Positions 44,475-58,200 of a DNA stretch of 64,000 nt are shown here, piece by piece. Position 1 is the first letter of the stretch. Every line of letters begins with the position of its first letter. This stretch comes from Kitagawia praeruptora (Eukaryota > Streptophyta > Magnoliopsida > Apiales > Apiaceae), in assembly GCA_037693485.1 (NCBI GenBank), contig CM075353.1, positions 2,118,001 through 2,182,000 of the forward strand, in the 5' to 3' direction. The position numbers and the translations under genes are program-made. The notes beneath the pieces are model-generated. The model was not told the origin of the DNA. It saw only the letters and a program-made list of their open reading frames with translations, and did no database searches.

Positions 44475-46663
44475 TTATATCGCACTCTGACATACATTTG
44501 TCTATCAATATGAAATGCATACATTTGTCAGAATGTGAAATAAGTCGTTTGTTCTCTTTTTTGACTTTGAAACTTGTTCCAAACACCACAAGTATCTGCT
44601 TCAATTAAGTTGCCAAGATGGACATGAAAATGGTAGATAGCATGGGGGATACAGATCATATATAGATGGAGAAATCTAGAGAAAGATGAGAATTTTTTTT
44701 CAAGTAAAATAGAGAAACAAGGATCTATAAGTAGACATTTAGAATACATATTTTGACAGATTTGTTGATAGATATATAGATGAGAAATAAATGAGAGAGT
44801 AATAATAGGAGAGTGATATTAGCAAGGTTTTGTAACGGTCACATTAAATTTATTACAGGAGAGTGATGTTAGCAAGTCAAGTCAAAGAAGCTGTTATATT
44901 GAACTTCTTTTTTTTAAAAAAAAAAATTAATATTAGCCTTTAGCTTAATAAATGGATAGTGAGAATTATGGTTGTTCTTGTAATTGCTCCCATGTGTGAA
45001 GTTAGCTACTAAAGATACCCCTCTCAGGTCTAACTAAACGAAGCTTACTCAGTTCCTTCAAAGGAGGCCAGTGGCTCAACCACTGCATCAACATGTTGTT
45101 GGCTGTTTGCAGACCTCTCAGGTCTAACTGTAACTTTTAAAAATTTGTATCCCATTTAAAGCCCAGGGAAAATTATACGAACTGATGGTTCAGTTTTAGT
45201 GTAGAATTAGATATTTTAGCCTTCTACCTGGTGTAATCAAGAAAACATGTATAGTTTGATTCCTACTTTAGCCTTCTACCTGGTGTAATCAATATATTCA
45301 ATAACATGCATTAGTATCATGTATGAAGGTGTATTTTACCAACCATTTTGTTACCTGGTTATGTAGTAATCTGCATTGTATTGCTTGTATAAAGGAGCCT
45401 GATTTTGTTTATATAGAAGATGATAACATCTAATAAATCGCCATGGCTAGCGTTTTGCAAATCTTGAATTCCTATATTTCTATATATTCATAGAAATCAA
45501 GCACTGGCAAAGGTTTTCTTCTATTGTTATAATCATATTTCCTTTCAGTTTCATATTAACCAGTTTTGCACCCAAAAGGCCAAAACAATCAAGGTGTGGC
45601 TAGTTTTGAAACCTAAGCCGGACCATCTGTTTAGTTTTATGGTTGCAATTTATTTTAAAAATCGAGTTTACAGAAATATAGAATCATTTTCATCCCTACT
45701 GGACATAGTAAGGTCCGGGATCATTCTCACCATTGAAGTAGAAGGTCAAGAGTCCCTCTTAAAACTGCAGAAAAGTGGAACTCCATTCCACAAGTGAAGC
45801 GAATTTAAGGGCAAAAAAACTGAACACCTTGCGAGTGCACAAGAAGAAACTCTGTTGTTTGCTGACCACATTTTTCTTACAGCATGTTCGTTTAGCTTTT
45901 GCGAAAAAAAAGCTACTTGAAGGCAGAGTCAACATGTTTTAAAGAACATGCACGCTACCGGTTCTAGAGACTGAAAAAACTACCAAGTTGGGTTCTATAC
46001 TAGTTTGGATAGCATAAAAACTTGGCCATATACATCAAAATGTCATATATCCAGAGGATCCTCAGGGGCAATTTTCCCCTGTCTACCTACCAACTCATCT
46101 TTGCAGAAAGAAATTGGGTGCCAGACATGTGACAGCAAAAACCCCCCCAAACAAAAATATCAAGGATAGAAATTTGTTTAGGATGTTATAACTCTGAACA
46201 TCAATCATTGAAAACAAAGAGGAAACAATATATTTAAAAGGGTATAAAATGAATCTACATATGGAGTTTTGTCTCCCCATTCAAAAAAATAAAATGTAGG
46301 TACAGCAATATAGCCAAGTAGCCAACAGAAGAAATTAAAAAAGCAAAGGAAAACCAGCACAATTTTGCTTGCAAAAGGTATTAATGATTGCCCAAAAATT
46401 AAAGCACTAGAAAGGAACATCCAGCAGGGTACGTTCATGCATTACTTACATGCAAAAGAACATTACTGTTTGAGGAGCCAAAATAGTTTTGACAGTGCTT
46501 CCACCTTTTAGAAAGGGCCGCAGTGTTCTAATATCATTGTGTACTTTAAGGGTGAACTTATATATAGTAGAAAAAACTGATTTGCTACATTCTCTTCATA
46601 CATACTGTAGCGTTCTGAGTACAAAGTATTATGCACTTTCTTTCATCTGATAATGGAATGATT
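44475..46663. other. Intergenic, no gene seen
   Basis: AT-rich. 'TTTAGCCTTCTACCTGGTGT' is repeated at about 45207 and 45265, and the phrase 'GACCTCTCAGGTCTAACT' type repeats occur near 45022 and 45111. The short frame at 45594-45797 has no recognisable domain. The 3' UTR of the RIN4-like gene should lie just left of 46664. Confidence 0.5.
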
Positions 46664-49600
46664 TCATTTTTTACCCCACGGAAAGCATAAACAGCCCTGA
46701 AAACGTAAATATGAAGGTTAAAGAATACAAAAAAACGAATTTACTATGAAGCTACATGAAATGGTGCAATGAGACATGGAGAAAAACGTACATATGGAGG
46801 TTAACACAGAACAATGCTCCGTTTACTATATATGTTTAAGGGTCTTTCTAGTGTGTGCCCAAGGGCACACTCTAACAACCACTTTTTTATTAGTTGGCAA
46901 ATTTTAATTGGTTGGGATTTTTGTGCATGCAGGGGGGCTCCATTATTATTAATGAAAATAAACCAATCAAAAAGTGCCAACTAAGTTCTTATTGTGTGCC
47001 CTTGGGCACACATTATATAAATCCTATGTTTAATATACCTTTGGGCTGTCATTGCCATATTGCTTTTGTCCATTCGAGTAAGAAGACTCAGTTGGCATGA
47101 TGGGAACTTTGCCTGTACCACTCTGTTTCTCCTCTCGCACCCTGTCAAACACTTGAGTGTACCCTTCACCTGATGCAGGGTCACTTTCATCCCAATCACC
47201 AAATTTTGGAACTGCAGGACTATCATCAGGCTGTGAAATTCAAGCTAAGTCAACACTGCATCATAATAAGCCAACTAAAAACTCACTTCGTAGTGCACTG
47301 AAGTTTTAGAAAATAAGCAGTCTTCTATGCCTTTTTCGGTAAGGAACTACCAAAGTTTCTCAGTAACATGCAATAGTTTTATACTAGTATTCAACGGAAA
47401 ATTTTAGGGAAGTGAAAGAATAAAATTGAACTCCACAAATTCTAATAGCCAAATTTTTCTCAGCATCATCATGTTGTTTTATATATTTTCTACAAGAATC
47501 ATAAAGGAATGCAAACTAATTCTGTGTTAGTTGCTTTAAATGGAATTAAGACAATAAATGAGCGAACTAAAAGGCTATTTCATTAACATGAATATCTAAT
47601 CTTATTCCTAAACCTCGTTCCATTCCCAACAAGCTATGTTGATATTCATTCCTTTCATTCATTTTCAGTTCATATGGTGCTTTATTCTATTCTCATGTGC
47701 CATATTCTTCAAATTTTCATTTTTTTTCTTTTCTTGCACTCCACATGTCTTCCACTCCTAACGTTTCTCTCTTTACTTTAGTGCTTCCCCTGCAACTCTA
47801 AATCCCTTGCGAAACACAATTTTTCACCATCCGTTTCAAGCAAACGAGCACATCATAGTCAGTTATAGAAAGTTATGGTTAACAAAGCTCTCATTTTCTC
47901 ATCTTTTTTTTTTAAAACTTTGTTTACTATTTTTCTTCTACGGTTTCTCAGCCCTAGAATCAGAGCATATGAGAATTGATGATGACGCGTCATCTTTTTT
48001 AATCCTGCAAGTAACTTGGTCCATACTTCTTTGAAAAAAAGAGTAGTTTTCAAGGATATATAATACTTAAAATAAATAAAGAATTGACATGTGGGAGTTA
48101 AGAAAAAATTACAGTGTCATCGCCGCCTCGTGTAACTGATCTCAATCTAGATCTTCCAGGAGTGGAAGTTAAGCCATGGCTACTGTCAGCAGTGCTCTTT
48201 CTTTCCCACGAGGGAGAAGATACACCACTGTTTTTGTTTCCAAGCCTTGTCTGGTGATTGGGATGCAGTGGTGACTGTTCAACACTGCGGTCAGAACCCA
48301 CACCTTGCCTTGATACCCTTCTAGGGCTATCAGTACTAATTCCTCCAAGACCATGGTGTGGGGAGTTAACAGCTTTCCTGCTATCAGCTTCATGGCGCAA
48401 TGAGGAGTCATTTGATCTTTTATGATCGCCTTCTCCCTGGCTCAGCCGGTGCTCATGTCTTGGTGTTGATGTGTCTGTGTCCTTGGGTGATTCAGATTCT
48501 GACTTGTTCACAGACCTCACAACACCATGACGTTGCTGAGAAGAGTGGTTAGAACCTGTCTTAATTGCGGGTAAATTACCTTCTTCTTTTTGAGAGAACG
48601 GGACTTCCAGTGACTTTTTTTCATTCAAAAGCGTATCAGTAGTGTCTTCAGGAACATCAGGGCTCATCTTAGCACCACTTTTAACTTTTCTTGCATTTTC
48701 AAAATAGGTGGTATATGGGACATCATCTTCGTTTTCCCAGTTACCAAACTTTGGTACCTCTGTTCTTTGCTGCAAAAATGAGCACCAGTTAACTGTGTAG
48801 ATTGACATATATAAACAGGCAACGCACATTATCTGCAAAAATTGTCAAGTTTTTCAAGAAAAAAATTCCACGGGAAATCTTATCTTCTGATTTCGTCAGT
48901 AAGTTGCAAACAATTTTGTACCAAGCCATGGACAAGAAAGGGTTTAAAAACATGCTCCTTGTCCAATTGTCTCATTATCGAGAAACCCTAGTAACATTAA
49001 TGTACTGATATTAAACTCTTTGTAATAAGTCAGTTTAGTAGTTGGCAAATTAACTATATTGTAACAATAAATATTACAATATTATTACTTAAAAAAAAAT
49101 ATTACAATATAAAATTAGCCAAAAGCCTATTACTTTAGTTTAGCCTAGCCAAGAGTACAAATATAGCCTAATGAATAAGAGAATTCAGAGTATTACTTCT
49201 GCATTAAAGTTGCATGGTAGAAATAATGCAAGTACAAATTCTGCACAACTCCCCAGTCGCACAAACATTCAATATATTACACGGTCACTTGATTGCGTAT
49301 ATAGTATTTTCAAATGCTTATTTACCAGGAATTATGTAGTAGAAAAAAATGGAAAGATATTGTCCAGTTGAAAATAGGGTCTGCTACAGGTTAGATGATG
49401 CGCAAACATTGCCTCTAGTCTTAGTCTCTCATTCTTTGGATAAATAATACTCCCTCCGTCTCATATTAAGTTGCTCGTTTCATATGTCGGGATTGTTCAT
49501 AACATTAAACAAATTACTAATTTACGCATAATCTATAAGACCAAATATAGTCATGAGTGATCTTGTTGGATTCGTATTTATGAGTACTTTAATACAGTGA

Positions 49601-50676
49601 AGTTTTTATATTTAATACTAATACGAAATTAAAGATATTAACAATCAAAAGTATGCGTTGGCAAACGTGTCCAACTCAAATGAGAAACTTATTTAGAGAC
49701 GGAGGGAGTAAGCTTCTCAAGTTCTATAAGCAGCCTAACCTAGGGGGTGTTTGGCAAATAAGCCGGACAACTTATAAGTTACTTATTTTGGAAAAAAATT
49801 CGTATTTACATACATTTTTTTAGAGAAAAATGTGTATCGGGAGTTTAATATTCGTTATCTTGCAAAAATAAGTTACTTATTTCAGAAAAAAGTACATTTT
49901 TCCTAACTTTTTTCCAAAATAAGTAACTTATTTCTGAAAAATAAGATTTTCCAAACGGATCCCTAGTTTAACATGGATTTCCTTTGACCAAAGTTCATGT
50001 TCTGAAAGATGTAACTAAGTAAAAGATAAATGACATACAAGTCAGCCACCAAATTTCGATAACTTTTTTATCATGTAGGAGGGAGGAAATGGTAATACAT
50101 AATATTAAACCACAATACCAAACCCTAAAAAAACAGATCCCAATATCCATAGTTACATTTCAATCTCGATTAATGTTAAAAATCCTATGTCATGAATACA
50201 TTTGTAGATCCAAACCAAAATAGAAACCTCAAGTTCAGAACATACCATTCCACAAAAGAAACACGCAATGCCCCCCCCCCCCCACCACACACACACACAA
50301 CAAGAATCAAACTAAAGAAGATTTCAATATGAAAACATTCTCAACCCCAACAAAAGCAAGCAACCCAACATCATTAACCAACCAAAAATACAATCTTTAA
50401 TATTGCATACCACATCCAAAATCAAAACAAACCAAGATACAAACTTTAATATTGCATTCCACATCCAAAATTCAAACAAGCCCAGAATAAAAACTTTAAT
50501 ATTGCATTCCACATCTAAATCAAGAAAGCCCTAATTACATCCAGGCAAATCAAGGAACTTCATAACACTAAAACAAGCAAATCAAAAAGAAAACAGAAAA
50601 CAACCCATCAAAATACAACAATATTAATACCAAGTAAAGATAATATAGATCAAGAAGAAGTGAAACTCACTGCCAT
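46664..50676 (-). CDS. RIN4-like NOI-domain protein, 295 aa, four exons
   Basis: Exons on the minus strand: 50676-50671 (MA only), 48769-48113, 47230-47039, 46696-46664; phases agree and borders are GT-AG (888 nt). Two NOI (nitrate-induced) motifs are present: VPKFGNWENEDDVPYTTYFE at 7-26 and VPKFGDWDESDP from 228; the second is followed by the RVREE signature. The end CLCFPWGKK (287-295) fits the cysteine-rich acylated tail that anchors RIN4 to the plasma membrane. RIN4 proteins regulate basal and effector-triggered immunity and are guarded by NLRs; the VPKFG(N/D)W sequence is the known cleavage site of the AvrRpt2 protease. The central linker is longer than in Arabidopsis RIN4 (~211 aa) and Ser/Arg-rich. 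Intron 1 (1.9 kb) and intron 3 carry MITEs. Confidence 0.9.
46850..47013. mobile_element. MITE with palindromic ends in RIN4-like intron 3
   Basis: Both ends are themselves palindromes: GTGTGCCCAAGGGCACAC (46853-46870) and GTGTGCCCTTGGGCACAC (46994-47011), arranged as inverted repeats. TTAGTTGGCA / TGCCAACTAA also pair just inside. The right end is only ~26 bp from exon 3. Confidence 0.75.
49450..49708. mobile_element. Stowaway-like MITE, 259-bp family, in RIN4-like intron 1
   Basis: TA borders (49448-49449, 49709-49710); inverted ends CTCCCTCCGTCTC / GAGACGGAGGGAG; interior as in the 17963 and 41796 copies. Confidence 0.85.
49744..49965. mobile_element. Possible hAT-like MITE in RIN4-like intron 1
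   Basis: Inverted ends AGGGGGTGTTTGGCAAAT / TTTCCAAACGGATCCCT, and repeated inverted AAGTTACTTATTT / AAATAAGTAACTT inside. The 8-bp flanks do not match clearly. Confidence 0.5.
50270..50300. repeat. Poly(C) and (CA)n run in RIN4-like intron 1
   Basis: A run of ~14 C is followed by CACACACA. A C-tract adjacent to CA repeat is unusual in this AT-rich background. Confidence 0.8.
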
Positions 50677-51027
50677 TATTCTTCAGAGCTTCCAAGTAGA
50701 CCCAACTGGTTGTATGTATATAACAACTACAGTATGAAGTAAGTAAACTGAATTGAGTGGTGCAATCTTGAAATCCCAACAAAAGAGGACAGAGAGATAT
50801 GGAAAGATGACTGGCTACCGGGAACCTACTGGCAACTTCAGACTAATCTTCTGTTTTTTTTCTTATGCTTTCCAGACACACACACAAACAAACCGTTTTA
50901 GTTGCACGTGGGCTTGGGTCTTGGTCTCTTGAATTTAAGTTTGGGTCTTCTTGTCACAACTTACACTCACCTGTAAGTATAATGGTGCACCTCTAGTTAA
51001 TGATTAAAATAGGAGAAATGCTAACTA
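50677..51027. other. 5' flank of the RIN4-like gene
   Basis: Promoter and 5' UTR region of the minus-strand gene. No strong TATA motif could be selected. Confidence 0.4.
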
Positions 51028-51260
51028 CTCCATCTGTCCATTATATAAGCATTTGACTTTTCTGCACGTAATTTTAGGTGCTTTAACTACATAGCTAAAA
51101 TAATTATTTTTTAATTTTTTTTTTTTTGAATAAAAATATAATATTTTAATTTTTATTTAGAAAAAGAAATTTTAAAAAATAATAATTTTAACTATGTATT
51201 CAAAGCACCTAAAGTTACGTGCAGAAAAGTCAAATGCTTTATATAATGGACCGGAAGGAG
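51028..51260. mobile_element. Stowaway-like MITE, 233 bp, strong foldback
   Basis: TA borders (51026-51027, 51261-51262). The arms pair over ~90 bp: CTCCATCTGTCCATTATATA / TATATAATGGACCGGAAGGAG and GACTTTTCTGCACGTAA / TTACGTGCAGAAAAGTC. Centre is A/T-rich. Confidence 0.85.
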
Positions 51261-52248
51261 TATAGCCTAAGGGTTATGATTAAGCATTAAATATTGTCAT
51301 GTTTTCAATATTTAGTCTTAATTATTTAATTAATTTTCATTAATAAAAATTTCCAAATTGCTAAATAATCGTATTGAGATTGGTGCAAAATTGATGAATT
51401 CCGTGCAAAACCTTTCATATTAAATACATTTATCCACTTGCATTCATTATTAACCATAGCCCTATGTTTAGCATTACCCTTAGAATAGTACAGTACTACT
51501 ATGATACTGACACAAGTGTCTTTACTCTAAACACTGGGAGCCATTAAACTTGTCGTCTTCGAACAAGATAGAAAATCGCTGAGTATCGTTAAATATTTAT
51601 TTTAATTCTAAAAAATATTATAAATAATTGAACTTTTTCATATTTATGTACTCGCTCTGCCTCGGTTTTCTTATTAAATAAAAGGTAAATTTTGGTTAAT
51701 AAACAATAAAATCGGAACGGAATGAGTACATTTTAGAAAAAGCATGATATCACATTCAGATAAGCAGATATCTGTACAAATGATCAATCAAAATTTCTTG
51801 AATACGGATGTTTTGAACACCGAACGGATAAATGCAAACTGTAGAATTACAACATGGTCAATAGCACTTCCCAGTTGTACTTGTACATATTGTCAAGAAA
51901 TTTACTACAACAATCTTAAGGAAGCCAGTACTGGTTTTGACATGATTGCAAGAATTTATATCGGTAGGAAGGTCAATGCAAAAATGCCCTACTAGGTTAT
52001 ATTGGGTTCCAACAGCTACAAGGCTTGCTTAATTATTCCAGAAGTTGTATATTCTGTGAACGGCGAACAAAACTTCGAAGGGTCATGACATCTCGTAGAT
52101 GGTGCAATAACTTCACTAGTCTGTATGGAGGAAAAATGGTTGCCACACATATATTTTTACGCATTGAACTACTTCCAAGATGCATAGAGTTGAAATGGCA
52201 GAAGATATTGCATATTTCCAGATTCCTCCATGTCAACACAAGATGATA
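51261..52248. other. Intergenic between RIN4-like and NO VEIN-like genes
   Basis: No gene; the right end should contain the 3' UTR of the NO VEIN-like gene. Short frames at 51744-52246 lack domains. Confidence 0.45.
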
Positions 52249-55200
52249 TCACAATGCCACTGGAATTTCCTTACTATGCTGCTGTCTAGGTATCAACATC
52301 GCCAACTGCAGCTGTCCTAGCTGGCAGAGTCTTGCAGGATTCTTGTATATTGTGACCTTAGCCATGTCATTAGATTGCAAGGTAACACGTGCGATACTGT
52401 AGCATTCCCCTTTCTCAACTGCAAATTGCCACTCTTTAGCTGTTATGTTGAACCAGTCTTTTCGATCAGATTTGGTCGCTTTTACTTCTATGTACTCCCT
52501 ACCTATCTCTTCATCTCCTACAGCGATATCATAAGGAAAGCCTGTCTCATGAGTTTCATTAATCCATCTAACACAAGTCCCGCCAAATTTCCCCGAAAAG
52601 TAGTTAAAAGCTACCAACTCTCCAATTCTCCCCGTCAACACTTTATCTTCCACCGTGCCAAGGCAGAGTTGATCTATAACTGTATCTAGAAATAATAGAC
52701 TAGAATCAGATAAAAATGACCGATGAATGTTACTAAAGGAGACTATAATTTTAGTATTTTAAAATATAGCCTACGGAGCATGCTTATTTTTACGATTAGA
52801 AATACGATTCAACTTACTGTTGATTGAATGGGGATTTGGTCCACCTGGGTGATTTGAACTTTGTGGAGTCCCATACATGCTGTCAGATATTCCTTTAATA
52901 GCCTCAACCTGCAATGACCAAGGCATATGGTATTAAAGCAATAGCCAATAATAAGGGGGGAAAAAACTCATAATAATAAACAGCCCATAGCAAAGAGTAT
53001 TATTGCAAAATAATGGAAAATAGGACTTTTACAACCAAAATAAAAGAATAGGTTACATTAATGTAAGTAAGTTAAAGCAAACATCAAGTACTAGAGACTC
53101 AGAAATGCGTGCACATTTGCACTGCTCCTAAATATAGTTTAATCATTTACAGGCAACACACGATTGGATCAGATATTAGGACATAAACGATATTGATGCA
53201 TGCAACAGTTTATCAAAGTCGTCTATGGATGGAATCATAGAACAATCCTTTACTGTTCTAGCTGTTAAAATTTATAAACCTCGTCTTTCAGAATGAGCTT
53301 TTAAAACAGATAGCTGTTGACTAGTTTGATTTCCAAAATACAAAGCGATTCTAAAAGTATTAATTTGGCCATTTCCAGCTAGAGTCCTTATTTGCACCAC
53401 CACACCCAGCCTTGCTTCTACAAATTCTTCTCTACTTTCAATGTTCAACTAAAGTAGTAAATCCTATGCAACTTAATTTTGTTGTAACATCTTCAAACTT
53501 CCATATAAGGTTGTAGTTTGTACTCATGAGTCAAATTAGAGTTCTCTGGAATCCCTACGCTACATGTTTTATGTCTTTTAACAAAATATCGAATAAAACA
53601 CATCAACAGAGGATACAATCTAGTACATTGTGCAGGCATCTGCTAGAAGAATTAATTGGTTACATGAATAATTACTTAGTTTGACTATTTAAAACACAGA
53701 AGATTTACTGAAATATGAAATGCATATTATATTAGTTTCAAAATTTATAGGGTGCCACATTCTCATTGCGCAATTGAATATACTAGCTTATACTATGGCA
53801 GAGAAGCCTGCAGAGATTCCAAAGTAAAATCACCATGCCACTGACCAAAACCAGGCCCTGGGTTACCTAATAAGTAATAAATGATGATTCACATACAAGC
53901 TTTTGCAGGACAAAGTTCTTACAACCTGAAAAACCTCATATATTTCTTCACAACTACCATATCTAACATAAAGTTATCAATCTCCTTGTCCTTGGATCAG
54001 TTTGCCTCGAATGAAAACTGAAATTACTGCATATCTTAACATGTTAATTGTTATAAATATGGATGTGCATGTTGCAGAAATTTTTTCCAGCTCACATCAG
54101 CTATCACGGGGGTGACATGCTATCTGTAAGAAGGTATAAGGGAAACTCAACAAAATACAGACAGTAAACAATACAATTAAATCGCAGAAACAAACTTACT
54201 GCGATATTTAGCAATTCCGCAAATGGTTTATGAGTAAACATTTCTTTCACTTTTTTTCCTTTCCTTGTTTCGTAGAATTCAATCATCATATCCAATACCT
54301 GCAAGTTCAATAAAAACATAAAAAAAATTAATATGAACTATTACTTAATCTGCATGACATGACACTCTATTAAGAACAATTCCAACAAAGACATTCCCCA
54401 TCATAATTAGCATACGTAATTAAATGTATCAAACTTATTTCAATGTAAGAATTAAGAAATTTAATAGAATTATTTAACAAGGCCTTTAAAGCTTTGCTAT
54501 GTATCAATTCCAACCATATTATGATGATAACAGCGAGTCAGCGAGTAAAAAGAGAGGCTTGGGTGGATTAAGCACATTAAATCCAATACCCCCAAAATTT
54601 TCCAATTAAAAAAAGAGAAAAGAGAGTTTATATATTGAGATCTTGAAGTTGATATTTTATGCTCATGGGCTTATTTCGGGTCTTTCTAATATAGTATGTC
54701 CTGAGTGTTTGACACGTTGACCGTATGATTTCACTTCAGCCACGTTGATTTCATGCAGTTGGAAGTTGAGATTGAGCTTCCGGAGAATTAGTGATGCAAG
54801 AATGCCTCGGTGGCTCGTCGTCATGACCCAGGATCATATTGACCCGCCCCAGCCCGTAAACAGGGGGCTATGAAGAACTCAGGCATGATTAACTGCCCTT
54901 ATTATCATAATTCCAATTCGTCCTTCAATTAATAATGTTAACTCTGAGTTTAGATGGAAATGGGTTGGAGACTAGCCATTGAACCAAATTTCAAAGCTCG
55001 AAAATGCCAAGGGACTTTAGAGGTTGCTTTGTATGCATGCAGTTTTCCAGGAATTTTAACTGCCCAGGAAGTGATACTTGATATACTTGTTTGGTTGTCA
55101 ATAATACAGGGAATAGAAATTACCTATGAAGCTAAAATACCTACAAAATATAGAAAGTGACTGACCCACACCCACCCCACCCTGGTTATCCCCACTTCCC

Positions 55201-58200
55201 GTGCTAAAAAATATCTATAGACACATATGTAGACATCTATATATATAGGTACGTATATATACACCTCAAAGTATAAGTTCCAGCATGTTAACCAAACAAA
55301 AAATCTCACTTCCTAGGAACTTTTTAAAAACAGGAAATGAAATTTACCATGGGGAGTTAATTCCCATTTCATTCTAAACAAGCACTTAGTGTAGGGTATT
55401 CTTCCGAAGTGTAACTGACAATAAGGTATGGGATGCGAAGTGTATCTTATTCTTACTTATAAAATATGTGCGTCTAACAATGTCCACAAGAATTAGTGTA
55501 CAGCAAGGGAAATAACTTCAATTATTTACCTATTTTTTACTATTTTCTAGATTAGTTGACATAAGCACATTGCAGGAACCTTAATACATTAGGTTATACC
55601 ATAAGGCGTAGAGTCTTATAGGTCATGCAGTCCCCATACCGGATAGCTGAAAGACTAACTAAAAATTGACTTAGTTCCCCTTGATATTCGTAATATATCC
55701 ATATATTACTGATGGCAAAGAGTTCAAAAATCATGTTAAAAAAATTTGACACGGGAACCACTGAAAGAATCTGAGCTTCTGATATCATTATTCTCAACTT
55801 TCGGAAACACCAAGAGAATCTGAGCTTAATATTATTATTCTCAACCTTGAGAAATCCCATGGTCTTCAAGAGTACTAGAATTAGTAATGTACACACATTT
55901 AATATCATCCAGCATAAAAATTTGCAGAAATCAAGATGCTTCAACTATTGACAGTTCGAAGTTCAGGTTAGCTACCCAAATAGAGATGTAAAGAAACTCT
56001 ATACATGGGGGGAAAGATAAAGCGTCGAAAGTTACCAATCCGTTCCTTCAGCCTTCTTGTTTTCTAAGAATTTATCAACTACAAAAATTCACACGTGTCT
56101 CATTAATACCTCTAACATCTTATTAGAAGAGAATATACTGGCCAAAGACACAACTAATGAGATTCAACTTCTGTTCACCCAACAATAAGTATAATTTGGC
56201 TCCGCCACTGCTCAATATACTGCTAAGATCATGGTTTGAATAATTTATAAATATCAGACAAAAGTTAACTCACACAAATAAGATTAAAGCAACAAAAAAT
56301 TACGTGCAACTTAGATAAACAGTTCTGCTTACCTGGGTAACATTGTTCTCCATACATGCCTCCCTCCACGTACTGATGAACTTCCTGAGAGAATCACTGT
56401 CACGTGCAAGATCCACCTCGTTGATTTGCTTCTTTTTTTCTATTGATGAGGTATACTGTTTATCATTATTCAAGCCACGTGCTTCGACCTCATCTCTTTT
56501 CAGAAATTGGTGTGCTGGGGTTCCCGTACTTGAATCTTCTGATAGTCTCTTTCTTTTCAATGGCCTGTTGTGTCCATTGTGCATTTGAGTGCTACTAGCA
56601 GGTAAGGGGCTATGACTTGCTATACCTTTCGAACGAAGCCTTCTTATTTCCTCGTCCAAAGATGGATAAGGACAGCTACTACGGTCTGATCTTGCAATTT
56701 GTGATCCATAACTGCATAAATTCTGGGGAACATTTCCATCTCTGTTATCTTTATCATTATTTAAAGTATCACTATCATCTTCAAATCTAATGTGCTTCCC
56801 ACTAATATCCTTGTGTGTAGAAGTCGATGAACTGACACCAATGTGCCCGTCCATCTGCTTTTTCTGTGGGGAGGAAACAGGACGCTTCCGTCTTTTTTTA
56901 CCAGAAGTCGTATTTTCATCCCCTAAATATACGGGCTCTAACGTAACACCAATGTGCTCATCCAGCTCCTTTTTATGTTGGGAGGCACCAGGAAGCTTCC
57001 TGCTTTTTTTACCAGAAGTCATATTTTCATCCCCTAAATATTTTTTTATTGCAGCCTGTTCGGAATTCCATCCTTGTTGGATATGAGAAATATGCATCCT
57101 ATAGACAAAATTAACAATTCCATATAATTAGAGAGCATTGCAGTCTGCATCACTGACAAGTCTATTCAAAAAAAAATTAGTGTACTGAAGATCTTATTTA
57201 GATGTTACACATTGTTGGCATGAACTAACAGTACAGTGTACAGTAATGTGTGAGTACTAACACGTGTGACTTCTGGTTTTGTAAAGTAAACCACAAACAG
57301 ATTTTCTATTGATAGCCGTATGGTCTATAATGCATAAACAGTTTGTACTGTTTTGGGCACAATTTCCTGAGCATAAAAGTATTATCCAGAAACCCCAACA
57401 TTTGTGATATGTATGAACCAGAATTTAACTAAGTAAATATTATTATAAACAAACCAATGCATTCATTCACGATCAAAGGAAAGCAATGTAATACTTACAC
57501 TAAACTCCGAATCCGCACACTAAGCAATTCTTTCTTATCTACTGATTTTTTCTTTGCAATGAAATCCAATAGCTCATCAGCCGTGATGTCTTTCTGTTTC
57601 TTTTTTCTTATCAACTTAGAAATGAAACAAATTATCTCTTCACTTGCAATCTTGAACACATCTCTCACATCAGGACTTGCACCAAAATATTGCACAACAA
57701 GTGGGTGCCGTAATAAAGGGCCTAACTCAAGTTCTTCAAACTTCTCAATACCCTCGTTCTTGCAAATTGCCAATTCCAAATCGTACAACGATGTAATCTT
57801 CCGAACCCCAACAAAGCAGTGAATAAATGCATTAATCTAATAAAACACAAAAAGAATATCAGACGACACTATAGCAGATTCCACACTCTTTTAAACCAAA
57901 TAAAATCAAACAAAGTAACAAATCAAGACTGCCATCTGTCATAAAATAATATAAGAACTCATAGACTAGTTACAGGCAATAACTACACAATATTAAATTC
58001 CTTTTTTATTTTCATCTCCTTTAGAGTTGGTTGCCCAAAGAAAAAAAAAAAAAATCAGTAGTACGTATCAAAAACATAAATCGCGCACAAAATGCCTATA
58101 AACATAAAACAACAAACCTGCATTGTCCCACAACAACATACATTGCTAACATAATAATTCAAAATCCACAAATTCCTACATTACAATTTATAACATCTAC

